Source: a virus
IMG/VR virus record: IMGVR_UViG_3300046007_002000
Location: 1 to 20,406 of that record
DNA: 20,406 nt
Strand: one strand, 5' to 3'
Shown here: piece after piece, positions 10,101-17,850 of the stretch
How the letters are laid out: every line of letters begins with the position of its first letter
Numbering within the stretch: position 1 is the first letter of the stretch
Position numbers and translations under genes: made by a program
Notes under the pieces: model-generated
The model's database searches: none
Told to the model about the DNA's origin: nothing
Seen by the model: only the letters and a program-made list of their open reading frames with translations

Positions 10101-13100
10101 TATGAGAGATATCGGTGTTATTAAAGACAGAGTTGATACTCTAGATTACTACAATGCATTGAATCTTTTAGAAAAACAAGCAAAAGATCTCAAAGTTCTA
10201 GACGATCAAGGTCTAGATCGTTTTAAAAACGGTTTCTTTGTTGATGGATTTATTGATCATTCTTTAGGAGCGACAGATAACGCAGATTATAATATTGCTG
10301 TTGATAAAAAAGAAAAAGTAATAAGACCCGTATTCAACATGGATTCTTTTGGTTATAGTTTGATAGCAAATACTAATGTGCAGAAAACGGGAAATCTATT
10401 AACTCTGCCTTATACTGAAACCACTCTTGTAGATCAAAAAGCTATAACATCAATTAGAAATATTGAACAGAGCGTTTATAGATTTATTGGTGTTATGGAA
10501 TTAACGCCTTCAGGCGATACTTGGTGTGACACTACCACCGTTGACAAATTGATTGCTATCGGGGATACAAGACCTACTGAAGTTATCATGACAACAGAAT
10601 GGGGTTCTTGGCAAACATATTCTACAGGTTATAACCTGTATGATAGAAATATGAACGATACTTCCGGAGTTGTTCCGACTGATCCAAAATATTTTCTAGG
10701 ATCATATACTAGTTATGCTGCTGCTTTACAAGCATCAAAAAGTACTCCACGAAGAAGAGCCAATGGTCAATTGTATACAATTCTTGGTTCTTCGACCGAT
10801 GATAGAGCATTAATTGAAACTATAACAACAGAAACAAGAACAGGCGTTGCAAAAACTATTGATTCTACAACGCAAACACAAAGTGTTGGTAATTTTGTTA
10901 CTGACGTCAGCGTTCAACCTTATATAAGACCACAAGTTATTAGTATCTATGTAAAAGGTTTGAAAGCAAGAACCAAATACTACACATTCTTTGACGGCGA
11001 AGATATGTCAGGTTATGTTGTCTATAAACTAGTCCCTGAAAATGGTGACGTGCTCACATCAACCCTTTTCAGCGCAGAAGGAGAAACTGTAGTTTCTGAT
11101 GATTTTGGTCAGGTTGTGTGTTATCTTCGTATTCCAACTGAAGGTAAGAGATTCAGGGTTGGCACTAAAGAAATCAGAATAACTGATTCTCCTACGAATT
11201 CTGTTGATGCTACATCTTATTCGGAAGCTAATTGGACTGCTATTGGTATTTCTGCACAAAAACAAAATACTATTCTTTCTACACAAATTCCAATAATCAA
11301 AGAGACTGTGGTTACCGAAACTAGAAAGAAACAGGTTACGGAAATAACTGGTCCTTCTTGTATGGCATATTCGTTTAAAATTGATGTCCCACCAGGAGAA
11401 GAGGGCGTATTCTTAACTTCTGCAGAAGTTTATATTGAATCAATGCATCCAACTCTTGGATTCTGGGTAGAAATCAGAGAAATGATTGCCGGTGGAATAA
11501 CTCGTAACCAAGTGCCTTATTCTGAGGTATGGTTAAAGAGAGATGATGCTCGTATCAATCTTAATCCTTTTGATGATTTGGTGGCTAATCCAACTTCTTT
11601 AACTTCTACAGTCATAAACTTTCCATCTCCAGTATTTTTATATAATGATACAGAATATGCGTTTGTTATTCATACCGAAGGGTTGAATCCTGATACATAT
11701 TTTTATATTTCTAGACTTGGAGAGACAGACCTATTAACTGGCAGTCCGGTTACTTCTCGTAAACTAACAGGAACTCTTTATACAACAAATAATAATCTAA
11801 ACTATGATATTGTTCCTGATGCTGATTTGACTATCAAATTCAACAGAGCTCTGTTCACTATCGGAAGTGTTGGTTCAGCAATTCTTGGTAATAAACCAAC
11901 AGAATTCTTACAACTGAAATCTGGTGCTGATAATTTTGCTAGAATAGGTGACTCTGTTGTATCTTCAGACAGATTAACTGTTAATAATGCTACAGGCGGA
12001 TCTAATAGTATTTCTGTTGGAGATATTTTGACAGGATCTACGTCAGGAAAAGTAGGTAATGTTGTTGGTATCGTTTCTGGTAGCTATTATACTGATGGAT
12101 TTGGGTTTGTTAATACTGAAGTTATAACAGTAGCAAATTCTCTTGGTGGAAACAAATTTATCAATTCATCTATTACAACTGTAAATAATGCTACAGGAAT
12201 TTTAAGAAGTTATAATTCTACTAATAACGTTATGATAATTGATGATTCTAGCGGAACTTTCTTTGCTAATGGTAAGATAATGGCAGTTATTAGTAACAAT
12301 ACAGCTGTTATTAATGCTTTTAGTAGTTTCCCATATTCTACCACTAACATTAAACCAGCATATCTAGTATTTAATGCTACTACCTGCACTTTCGAAGAAA
12401 GAGGAACTTATTCTGCTAACAACACTCATACGGAGTATCAACCTGCTTTCCCAGATAATTCTTCTGATTTTGATGAAGAGGTAACTCTTCTTTCTAGAGT
12501 GAATGAAATATCAACTTATGCTGCTTCTGGTCCAAATAGCACTAGTGCTAGCTTGAGAGCGTCTTTGAGAACAGATACAGAATATCTATCTCCTGTTATT
12601 GATCTTTCTAGAGGACACGCTGTTTATGTACACAATATTGTAAATAATAGCGATCCATCTACCAATGCATTAATGATCTATGACATAGTTAATATTTCAC
12701 CAAAGAATATATTAGCTAATACTGCAGGATTTAGTAATACAGACGATACTCTATTAATAAGCAGTGCAAATTCCTTCTATACGGTAGGAGACAAAGTTTA
12801 TTATAGTGTTCCTTCTGGAAATACACCAATTTCTCCTCTAACTGGTAATACGTATTATTACGTGTCTCTAGCTAATACAACTGCTATTCAACTAGCTAAT
12901 ACTCTAGGTGGTTCTAGTATTGATATAGTAGACACACGTGGAGCTGTTGGTGGAGAAATTCATACTTTGACATATACTATTCAAGTAAATGATATGATAA
13001 TTTCTGCTACTGACACCGCAGTTAATGCTTCAGTAATTTCCATTATAGATGATGAATATCTATTATCAAACACTGGTAGTATTTTTACTTATGGTGAAAC

Positions 13101-13596
13101 CATAACAGTAGCAAATTCTTCCGGCGGTGATAAGTTTATGACTGCTACTGTCGGTCCTATTCAGACTTCTGAATCTGGAGTAGCTGGTGGAAATCTTATT
13201 AATAAATATATTAGTAAGAATATAACTTTAGCCAATGGTCAAGATGCTGAAGACTTAAATGTTTATTTAACTGTATATAAGCCTGTTGATACTGATGTTA
13301 AAGTTTGGGTTAAATTAAAAAATGGTGAAGATAGTGAAACTTTATCACAGAAAGAATGGATAGAATTGGTTTATAACGATAATTTTAATTCATCATCAAT
13401 AAATAAAGGTGATTTTGTTGATTTGCTTTATAGTATACCTGATGCATATATGAATAATGGAATTTTTGAATATCTTTCTGATGGTGTTACTTACTCTACC
13501 TTTAAACAGTATGCTATCAAAATTGGATTATTTGCATCTAACTCTGCCCGTGTTCCTAGAGTCACTGACCTAAGAACCATAGCTTTACAGAAGTAA
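7198..13596 (+). CDS. Giant virion structural protein with DUF4815-type N-terminus (2132 aa)
   Basis: The largest gene here, probably a peripheral baseplate or tail protein. Residues about 7-67 (ISPYFDDYVESKNFYKILFR, AIQARELNQMQTILQKQIER, FGTHIFKDGSIVLPG) are the signature of the DUF4815 family found in many T4-like marine and rhizobial phages. YVKGYEVNNLSTKHIVVDKA and LRDTLDFRPYK (about 830-845) also fit that family. A helical stretch follows near residues 965-1020 (LDYYNALNLLEKQAKDL). The later part contains a carbohydrate-binding-like beta region (VFLYNDTEYAFVIHTEGLNP then YFYISRLGE), a module shared with the 982-aa protein (1841-1924), two copies of an ITVANS.GG.KF segment, and a conserved C-terminal domain ending VPRVTDLRTIALQK. 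It follows gp8, where T4 has genes 9-10. Virion location is likely; the precise role is unknown. Confidence 0.7.
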   Translation: MSINTNFSISPYFDDYVESKNFYKILFRPSTAIQARELNQMQTILQKQIERFGTHIFKDGSIVLPGQFDLQLKVPYVKCIVDDIDTIDSFLNTTIVGQKNGVKAVVTKIEYDVNLDIHVFYLRYTDGGVGAIGAFVEDEQCISSSNAALTMTTISESPTGFGSLFSIGSGVIYTKGFFAAFPKQTIVVDKYDNTPTAAVGFKVEENLITDLQDETLLDNALGSYNENAPGAHRFSLDPVLTVKNYDAAFADPDFVLLLTLRDGNIEEYRERSQYNIIYDEFAKRTFDESGDYYVRGLNCTTREHLDNGENEGLYTANNGGDGNKLSIEVDPGLAYVKGYEVNNLSTKHIVVDKAIDYKFINSQTVSGRSGGYFFINEITGVPALDQGTVVNLYNTAETRLTSNKDKDNTALTTAIGTARVKAMVYESGITGTPSCQYRLYLYDINMSSGSLSAVRAVGLASTFFADIVTTTIDTVTKAIFNGDNNNLLLFPIGSNYTRTIRSESGSSDTIFTFYRTESKNINFGAGTGGNVSITVSTPNEDIGFGDGVLTAAEKREIIFSVSADTDIVLDGTVSGSGSTITGSGTAFTRLQAGDRIKVNGSYYFINTTPVSATSLQVVGTLAGSVGAGNTIYRSYLAGDIVDLTSKGSDGFIREASVSGTTLSIGLHEDNSKTGTVAASVTYPVTRSSAVEITKTLNPNRYVRINCTGFSKTQLKSAISLGLPDVYKIRNIWKKTSAFTAEGSASQDVTDNFVFDNGQRDNLYDHARIIPKSSTTLANTDYLLIKLDHFVSDFSTGFGFFSVDSYPIDDTQSSNTAIFTYQIPKYISSAGYEFNLRDTLDFRPYKASTADSATTVTAATTNPAYSNTGSLSSGANGLRIPITDSLMYVDYSYYLPRKDVVVIDKDGTFSVVKGQSAEFPRTPFVPSNLMGLSNIYIAPYPSISETLARVLKTQKDTCISTNIANIRYTMRDIGVIKDRVDTLDYYNALNLLEKQAKDLKVLDDQGLDRFKNGFFVDGFIDHSLGATDNADYNIAVDKKEKVIRPVFNMDSFGYSLIANTNVQKTGNLLTLPYTETTLVDQKAITSIRNIEQSVYRFIGVMELTPSGDTWCDTTTVDKLIAIGDTRPTEVIMTTEWGSWQTYSTGYNLYDRNMNDTSGVVPTDPKYFLGSYTSYAAALQASKSTPRRRANGQLYTILGSSTDDRALIETITTETRTGVAKTIDSTTQTQSVGNFVTDVSVQPYIRPQVISIYVKGLKARTKYYTFFDGEDMSGYVVYKLVPENGDVLTSTLFSAEGETVVSDDFGQVVCYLRIPTEGKRFRVGTKEIRITDSPTNSVDATSYSEANWTAIGISAQKQNTILSTQIPIIKETVVTETRKKQVTEITGPSCMAYSFKIDVPPGEEGVFLTSAEVYIESMHPTLGFWVEIREMIAGGITRNQVPYSEVWLKRDDARINLNPFDDLVANPTSLTSTVINFPSPVFLYNDTEYAFVIHTEGLNPDTYFYISRLGETDLLTGSPVTSRKLTGTLYTTNNNLNYDIVPDADLTIKFNRALFTIGSVGSAILGNKPTEFLQLKSGADNFARIGDSVVSSDRLTVNNATGGSNSISVGDILTGSTSGKVGNVVGIVSGSYYTDGFGFVNTEVITVANSLGGNKFINSSITTVNNATGILRSYNSTNNVMIIDDSSGTFFANGKIMAVISNNTAVINAFSSFPYSTTNIKPAYLVFNATTCTFEERGTYSANNTHTEYQPAFPDNSSDFDEEVTLLSRVNEISTYAASGPNSTSASLRASLRTDTEYLSPVIDLSRGHAVYVHNIVNNSDPSTNALMIYDIVNISPKNILANTAGFSNTDDTLLISSANSFYTVGDKVYYSVPSGNTPISPLTGNTYYYVSLANTTAIQLANTLGGSSIDIVDTRGAVGGEIHTLTYTIQVNDMIISATDTAVNASVISIIDDEYLLSNTGSIFTYGETITVANSSGGDKFMTATVGPIQTSESGVAGGNLINKYISKNITLANGQDAEDLNVYLTVYKPVDTDVKVWVKLKNGEDSETLSQKEWIELVYNDNFNSSSINKGDFVDLLYSIPDAYMNNGIFEYLSDGVTYSTFKQYAIKIGLFASNSARVPRVTDLRTIALQK

Positions 13597-13601
13597 GAAA
13601 A

Positions 13602-13811
13602 ATGAGTTTAAAGAAAACCGATGTAGAGGGTCTTTATCGCGATGTTGAAACTAGAGCGGTGTTGAATGTTGACAATTCCGCTCTAGAGGCATACAAGAAA
13701 AGAAAAAGAGCAAATGAAGAATTTGTTCAATATAAGAAAAAAATAGAACAGATTGATAATGATATTAATGAGATCAAAAACATTCTAAAATCAATTGTAG
13801 AGAAAATTTAA
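13602..13811 (+). CDS. Small coiled-coil protein preceding the long fibre gene (69 aa)
   Basis: A short, highly charged protein. Residues 1-24 carry an MSLKKTDVEGLYRDVETRAV segment ending in VLNVD, of a type I associate with small proteins in marine T4-like phage structural clusters. Residues about 25-69 are a predicted amphipathic helix with heptad spacing (YKKKIEQIDNDINEIKNILK), most likely a coiled coil. The gene starts five bases after the preceding stop, and its own stop is immediately followed by the ATG of the 1122-aa fibre gene, so the two are probably translated together. It has no signal peptide or membrane segment. It could be a virion linker or an assembly chaperone for the fibre. 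T4 gp57A is a small coiled-coil fibre chaperone, but no homology is visible. Confidence 0.65.
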   Translation: MSLKKTDVEGLYRDVETRAVLNVDNSALEAYKKRKRANEEFVQYKKKIEQIDNDINEIKNILKSIVEKI

Positions 13812-16800
13812 ATGGCTGTAACTATCGCGAATACAGAAATAACGCAAACTTTTGACTATTGGAGAAATAGAACAAACGAACTTGCTTGGACCATGAGTAA
13901 GGTTGTTTTGACTACTGACGGATCTCTTGCTCCATCAAGTCTTATAGGGAATTCTGTAGCAACTGGTAATACCACAATAACTGGTACTTTTTTTGCAAAT
14001 CAATTTACTTCTAATTCTAGAGTAACAGTCAAAGATTCTATATATGTTAATACAGCGACAGAAGTTAATGGCGCTATTACTAGTAGTTTTGTTATAATAA
14101 ACACAACCAGTATATCTGTTGGTAATGTTACTAGTAATACTACTCTTACAAATAATAGTTTATACACAAGAAATGTTTTTATAGGTTCTAATGTTACAGT
14201 AAATACTACTTTATTTTTAATTGGTGATTCTTCTGCAAATAATAGAATTTCTCAAAACAATATCATTATTCAAGCAAACGATATTGTGAATAGTGTATCA
14301 AATGCATCTTTATTAAAACTATCTAATAATTCTATAAATTCTACTTTGACCTATAATTCGCTGATTATGGGTAATACGACAGTCAATTCTACAATATTGT
14401 CTACTGGGGCTGGTGTATTTACTGCAAATGATATATCTCTAAATGCCAATGGAATAGTTGTAAATTCTTCTGGTGCTTTTGTTACTAACACTAGCGGTGT
14501 AGTTAATGCAGCTGTTCATCAGGTTGGAACTTCTTTTACTGCCAATTCTACATTAGTAAACACAGCCGCTATAAACATTATTGGTCAAACAAACACTGCT
14601 ACCCTGTTTGTTATTACTAGTGCAAACATTGCATCTTCAAATGTTATAGCTAACACCTCTGGTTTGTTTGTAGCTAATGCTACTGGTATCGTTAATGCTG
14701 CCACTCATTCTGTCGGAACAGCGTTTACAGCTAATGCAACTTTAGTAAATGCTGCAGCAGTAAATATTGTTGGTCAGACTAATACATCCACTCTGTTCGT
14801 TACTACTTCAGCTAATATTGCATCTTCAAACGTAATCGCTAATACTTCTGGTTTGTTTGTAGCTAATGCTACTGGTATTGTTAATGCTGCCACTCATTCT
14901 GTCGGAACTTCTTTCACTGCTAATTCTACTCTTGTTACTGCTGCAGCAGTAAATATTGTTGGTCAAACAAACACTGCTACACTCTTTGTTACTACTTCAG
15001 CTAATATTGCTTCTTCAAATATAATTGCTAACAGTGCTGGATTATTTGTAGCTAATGCTACTGGTATTGTTAATGCTGCAGTACATCAGGTAGGAACTTC
15101 TTTCACTGCTAATTCGACATTAGTTAATGCTGTATCTTATTATGCAGGAACAACGTTAATTGGTAATACTATCGGTCCTTATGGTAAGCTCGAAATTAAT
15201 CTTAATGTTAATAACGCATTAACAGCTAACAATTCAACCTATTTGAACGGTCAGTTAGCATCGTATTATTTGAATGCTACCAATATTAATGCAGGCACTC
15301 TTGCATGGGCCCATGCTCCTGTAGGAACAGTAAACACCACTGGTTCTTTTACATTATCTGGCAACACCACATTAGCGGGCACAAACACTGTCATTAGTTC
15401 TAATATTAACGTTACTGGTGCATTTATTAATGTAGGCGCTTTAGTAAATACTGCTGCTATTAATGTAAGAGGTCAAACAAATACCAACACTCTATTTGTC
15501 AATAGCGTTGCGAATATCTCTGGTAACTCTACTATTTCTGGTAACTGGGCAAATGTTACTGGAGACCTATTCGTTCGTGGTAATTTGACAGTTAATGGTT
15601 CATTAACTTATGTTGGTAACGCCGCTGGAGATATCATCCCTCCAAGTAACAGTTTCTCTCTTGGTAATACATCAAATAGATGGGGTTTTTACGGTGTTGT
15701 AATTGATAATATAGGTAATACAACATCAAATAATGTTAACGTAACATTAACAGTAAATGCTGCTAATCATACAGTAGGTTCTGATTTTATTGCTAATTCT
15801 ACTGGCGTATATCACACTGGTCTTGTTAATGCCGCTTCTTATAGAGCAGGTAACTTTACCACAGGAACTGGTGGTTCTATTCAGAATACCACCACTATGT
15901 TTGTTGGAAATAACACTATCAATACTGTTATTACTTCTGCTGGTTTGAATATCAATTCTGTTACTATTGCTAACTCCTCTGGACTTTATACTGACACGGT
16001 AAACGCTAGTATTATCAGAACTGGTGGGGGATTCAATACATTAGCTAACGGTGTTTACATAGACTCTGATGATATTTGGTTTGGTAACAGTTCAGTATCA
16101 GCTACTGTCAATTCTACTTTTTATAGTAAAACAGCAAATAATACATCATTCGTAGGTTCTGTTTCTGCTGTAAACGTTGTTTCTAATGCTCAGTTGTCTG
16201 CTAATTTGACAAATTATGCTGCACTAGCTGGAGCTACCTTTACAGGCGCTGTTCAGGTATCAAACAACGTAACTATTACTGGTAACTTGATTGTTTCTGG
16301 TACAACAGTATCAGTAAATACTCAAACTCTTGATGTTAGAGACCTTAACATTACGGTAGCTAAAGGCGTTGGAACTGCTGCTCTTGCTAATGGTGCAGGA
16401 TTGACAGTAGATACTGCTGGTATTGGATGGTATTATCATAATACTTCAAACACTTGGCAGTCTAATGTAGGAATAACTCCTTCTTCTAACAATTCTTATT
16501 CTCTAGGAACTACTGGGTTAAGATGGTCTGCACTGTTTACTAATAATATTACCGCTACGACCATAACAGCAACAAACGTTTCATCTACTGATGTTTATGG
16601 TACAGTTCGAACTGCAACACAGGGTACAATAGATCATAACAGTCTAGCAAATTATGACGCCAACAGACATGTTGATCATACTGCAGTTTCTATAACAGCA
16701 GGTAATGGTTTGACTGGTGGAGGAACTATTGCAGCTACTAGAACTCTATCAGTTGTAGGAGCCAATGGTATCTTAGTTACTGCCGCTGGTATTAATGTTT

Positions 16801-17180
16801 TTGGAAATACTGGAATTGTATCTAATTCTTCTGGTGTATTCGCTAACGCAACTTATATTCAGTCCCTAGTAAATATTTCTAATAGTTCCGTAACCACTAG
16901 TGGAACTTCTGCGCAAAATATTGATAGCTTTACTAAGGCTGGTTTTGCAGGCGCAGAATATCTTATCAATGTTTCTGATAATTCTGCTAATAATAAATAT
17001 ACTACTAAAGTTTTAGTCGTGCATGATGGTACAAATGCTGATATAACAGAATATGCAGCAATAACTTCTAATAATTCTGTTGGCGTATTTTCTGCGACAC
17101 AAAATACAACTCATGTTATATTACAATTTACACCATCATTAACTGCGACAACTGTAAAATATACTAGAACGGTAGTCTAA
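13812..17180 (+). CDS. Long tail fibre/adhesin with tandem 63-residue repeats (1122 aa)
   Basis: Probable long fibre-like virion protein. The N-terminus (TFDYWRNRTNELAWTMSKVV) is the only compact, non-repetitive head and resembles attachment heads of fibre-like proteins in marine T4-like phages. The shaft is extremely rich in N, T, S, A and V. It contains three full plus one partial 63-residue repeats at residues 221-440 and a decayed relative near 537-565. Two LG.t..RW modules follow (about 610-635 and 890-915). Residues 962-1010 (TAGNGLTGGG onward) recur in the 528-aa protein. The C-terminal ~105 residues (SAQNIDSFTKAGFAGAEYLI, KVLVVHDGTNADITEYA, then a TVKYTRTVV end) form a distinct domain that I associate with phage structural proteins. 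The ATG follows the upstream stop with no gap, and the stop overlaps the next ATG (TAATG). Receptor binding is inferred. Confidence 0.7.
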   Translation: MAVTIANTEITQTFDYWRNRTNELAWTMSKVVLTTDGSLAPSSLIGNSVATGNTTITGTFFANQFTSNSRVTVKDSIYVNTATEVNGAITSSFVIINTTSISVGNVTSNTTLTNNSLYTRNVFIGSNVTVNTTLFLIGDSSANNRISQNNIIIQANDIVNSVSNASLLKLSNNSINSTLTYNSLIMGNTTVNSTILSTGAGVFTANDISLNANGIVVNSSGAFVTNTSGVVNAAVHQVGTSFTANSTLVNTAAINIIGQTNTATLFVITSANIASSNVIANTSGLFVANATGIVNAATHSVGTAFTANATLVNAAAVNIVGQTNTSTLFVTTSANIASSNVIANTSGLFVANATGIVNAATHSVGTSFTANSTLVTAAAVNIVGQTNTATLFVTTSANIASSNIIANSAGLFVANATGIVNAAVHQVGTSFTANSTLVNAVSYYAGTTLIGNTIGPYGKLEINLNVNNALTANNSTYLNGQLASYYLNATNINAGTLAWAHAPVGTVNTTGSFTLSGNTTLAGTNTVISSNINVTGAFINVGALVNTAAINVRGQTNTNTLFVNSVANISGNSTISGNWANVTGDLFVRGNLTVNGSLTYVGNAAGDIIPPSNSFSLGNTSNRWGFYGVVIDNIGNTTSNNVNVTLTVNAANHTVGSDFIANSTGVYHTGLVNAASYRAGNFTTGTGGSIQNTTTMFVGNNTINTVITSAGLNINSVTIANSSGLYTDTVNASIIRTGGGFNTLANGVYIDSDDIWFGNSSVSATVNSTFYSKTANNTSFVGSVSAVNVVSNAQLSANLTNYAALAGATFTGAVQVSNNVTITGNLIVSGTTVSVNTQTLDVRDLNITVAKGVGTAALANGAGLTVDTAGIGWYYHNTSNTWQSNVGITPSSNNSYSLGTTGLRWSALFTNNITATTITATNVSSTDVYGTVRTATQGTIDHNSLANYDANRHVDHTAVSITAGNGLTGGGTIAATRTLSVVGANGILVTAAGINVFGNTGIVSNSSGVFANATYIQSLVNISNSSVTTSGTSAQNIDSFTKAGFAGAEYLINVSDNSANNKYTTKVLVVHDGTNADITEYAAITSNNSVGVFSATQNTTHVILQFTPSLTATTVKYTRTVV
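14472..15131 (+). repeat. Tandem 189-bp (63-codon) in-frame repeats within the fibre gene
   Basis: Units start at 14472, 14661, 14850 and 15039, exactly 189 bp apart; the fourth is partial (about 31 codons). The consensus begins GLFVANATGIVNAA.HSVGTS and ends with GQTNTATLFV and SANIASSNVIANT. Many differences between units are synonymous third-position changes, so the protein repeat is better conserved than the DNA. Unit 1 is the most divergent (GAFVTNTSGVVNAAVHQ). Its HQVGTSF segment matches unit 4, while units 2 and 3 share HSVGT. Confidence 0.9.
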
Positions 17181-17509
17181 TGGCAACAAAATCAAATCTA
17201 GTTATAGATCAGGGCTCTACGTATTCTGTAGTTTTAGATCTGACGGATGAAAATGGAGATATCATAAATCTTGGTGGGTATACTGCTAATTCTCAGATTA
17301 GGAAATGGTATACCTCTTCTACGCCTGCAGCTACTTTTACAACATCAATTAATGCTTCTTCAGGCGAATTACAGTTGTCTTTGACAGCGAATCAAACAAG
17401 CAATCTAGTGGCTGGTAGATATGTATACGATGTAGAACTAGACAATAATGGTGTTATTTCTAGAATAGTAGAAGGCATAGTAACGGTAACTCCACAGGTT
17501 ACAAAATGA
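17180..17509 (+). CDS. Small beta-sandwich-type virion protein (109 aa)
   Basis: A short protein with alternating hydrophobic/polar strands and no signal peptide. The landmarks VIDQGSTYSVVLDLTDENGD, LGGYTANSQIRKWY and VAGRYVYDVELDNNGVISRI, with an EGIVTVTPQVTK end, fit a widespread small phage protein type found next to fibres. It resembles the N-terminal beta-sandwich of BppU-type baseplate proteins (a polymer-like 'linear-in, gain-out' layout: DL.D..G..+dL.GY). The ATG overlaps the 1122-aa gene stop by one base, and its own end overlaps the next gene by four bases (ATGA), so it is tightly coupled on both sides. A role as an adaptor or cap in the fibre assembly is plausible from context. The sequence alone gives no function. 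Confidence 0.6.
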   Translation: MATKSNLVIDQGSTYSVVLDLTDENGDIINLGGYTANSQIRKWYTSSTPAATFTTSINASSGELQLSLTANQTSNLVAGRYVYDVELDNNGVISRIVEGIVTVTPQVTK

Positions 17510-17775
17510 GCGCAATTAACGTTGTAGTAGGCAGAACTAAAAATATTCAAATTTCAGCCAATGCTACAGGCGGAAGTGTAAGCACAAACAGAAATCCTGT
17601 TACATTAAAATCTACTTTGCCTTCTGCAACAAGATTAGATGCTCTAAATGATGTAGTAGCCAGCGGTGAAGTCTCCGGAGCAGTTCCGGTTTATGATTCT
17701 GCAACAGACAAATATGTGGTTCAAAAACTTGATTTAAGTAATGTTATTGGCGATTTAGACGGCGGAACCTTTTAA
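17506..17775 (+). CDS. Small structural protein ending in LDGGTF (89 aa)
   Basis: It starts at an ATG overlapping the preceding stop by four bases. Residues about 40-75 contain a module common in phage tail proteins (RLDALNDVVASGEVSGAVPV, YDSATDKYVVQKLDL). The protein ends in Asp-Leu-Asp-Gly-Gly-Thr-Phe, the same last six residues (LDGGTF) as the 528-aa fibre downstream. The first 30 residues (INVVVGRTKNIQISANATGG) are beta-type. Tight overlap with the 109-aa gene suggests equimolar production, and the two may work as a pair. There are no membrane segments and no catalytic motif. The function is unknown; a virion location is inferred from context. Confidence 0.6.
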   Translation: MSAINVVVGRTKNIQISANATGGSVSTNRNPVTLKSTLPSATRLDALNDVVASGEVSGAVPVYDSATDKYVVQKLDLSNVIGDLDGGTF

Positions 17776-17779
17776 AACC

Positions 17780-17825
17780 TTTTTGTAATAAATACAAAAA
17801 AATTTTTGTAATAAATACAAAAAAA
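17780..17825 (+). repeat. Two identical adjacent 23-bp repeats, each an inverted repeat
   Basis: Copies at 17780-17802 and 17803-17825 are identical over 23 bases. Within each, TTTTTGTA and TACAAAAA form a perfect 8-bp inverted repeat around a 5-base centre (ATAAA): arms 17780-17787/17793-17800 and 17803-17810/17816-17823. Each arm has a single G or C, so an RNA hairpin would be weak. This is the longest gene-free gap in the window (17776-17850). Confidence 0.9.
17787..17817 (+). promoter_or_regulatory. Candidate tandem T4-type late promoters
   Basis: AATAAATA occurs at 17787-17794 and 17810-17817. It fits the NATAAATA late-promoter element reported for T4-like cyanophages (T4 itself: TATAAATA), recognised by the gp55-type late sigma factor with sliding-clamp activation. 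The position fits: a transcript starting just downstream of the second copy would have a leader of about 25-30 bases carrying AGGAG before the ATG at 17851. The same 8-mer also occurs by chance inside genes in this AT-rich DNA, so the evidence is location plus exact duplication. Confidence 0.5.
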
Positions 17826-17834
17826 GATTCCAAC

Positions 17835-17839
17835 AGGAG
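17835..17839 (+). promoter_or_regulatory. Ribosome binding site for the 528-aa fibre gene
   Basis: AGGAG with 11 bases to the ATG at 17851, slightly long but the best match in the leader. It confirms the start MANNRIQIKRS, which is also the conserved N-terminus of the paralogue at 19717. Confidence 0.6.
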
Positions 17840-17850
17840 CAAATTTTTAA

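Noticed and set aside
3303-11286. Reverse-strand open frames opposite the baseplate genes (for example 3303-3488, 3799-4050, 6673-6975, 8736-8993, 11059-11286)
   Set aside because: All lie fully inside well-supported + strand genes, lack plausible RBS or family motifs, and have the composition expected from reading N/T/V-rich codons backwards.
14472-15131. CRISPR array or diversity-generating retroelement as explanation of the fibre repeats
   Set aside because: The repeats are contiguous 189-bp coding units with no spacers. No reverse transcriptase or template repeat is present in the window.
4192-16999. NATAAATA matches inside genes (4192-4199, 13201-13208, 16992-16999)
   Set aside because: They are within conserved coding sequence with no gene start nearby, and probably represent the chance background of the motif.
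17500-17512. Programmed frameshift joining the 109-aa and 89-aa proteins
   Set aside because: The ATGA overlap is the ordinary signature of translational coupling, and no clear slippery heptamer with a downstream structure is visible.
17780-17823. Reading the twin inverted repeats as an intrinsic terminator
   Set aside because: Each stem has only one G-C pair and would be weak. The late-promoter match and the downstream RBS and gene fit better, though a terminator role is not excluded.
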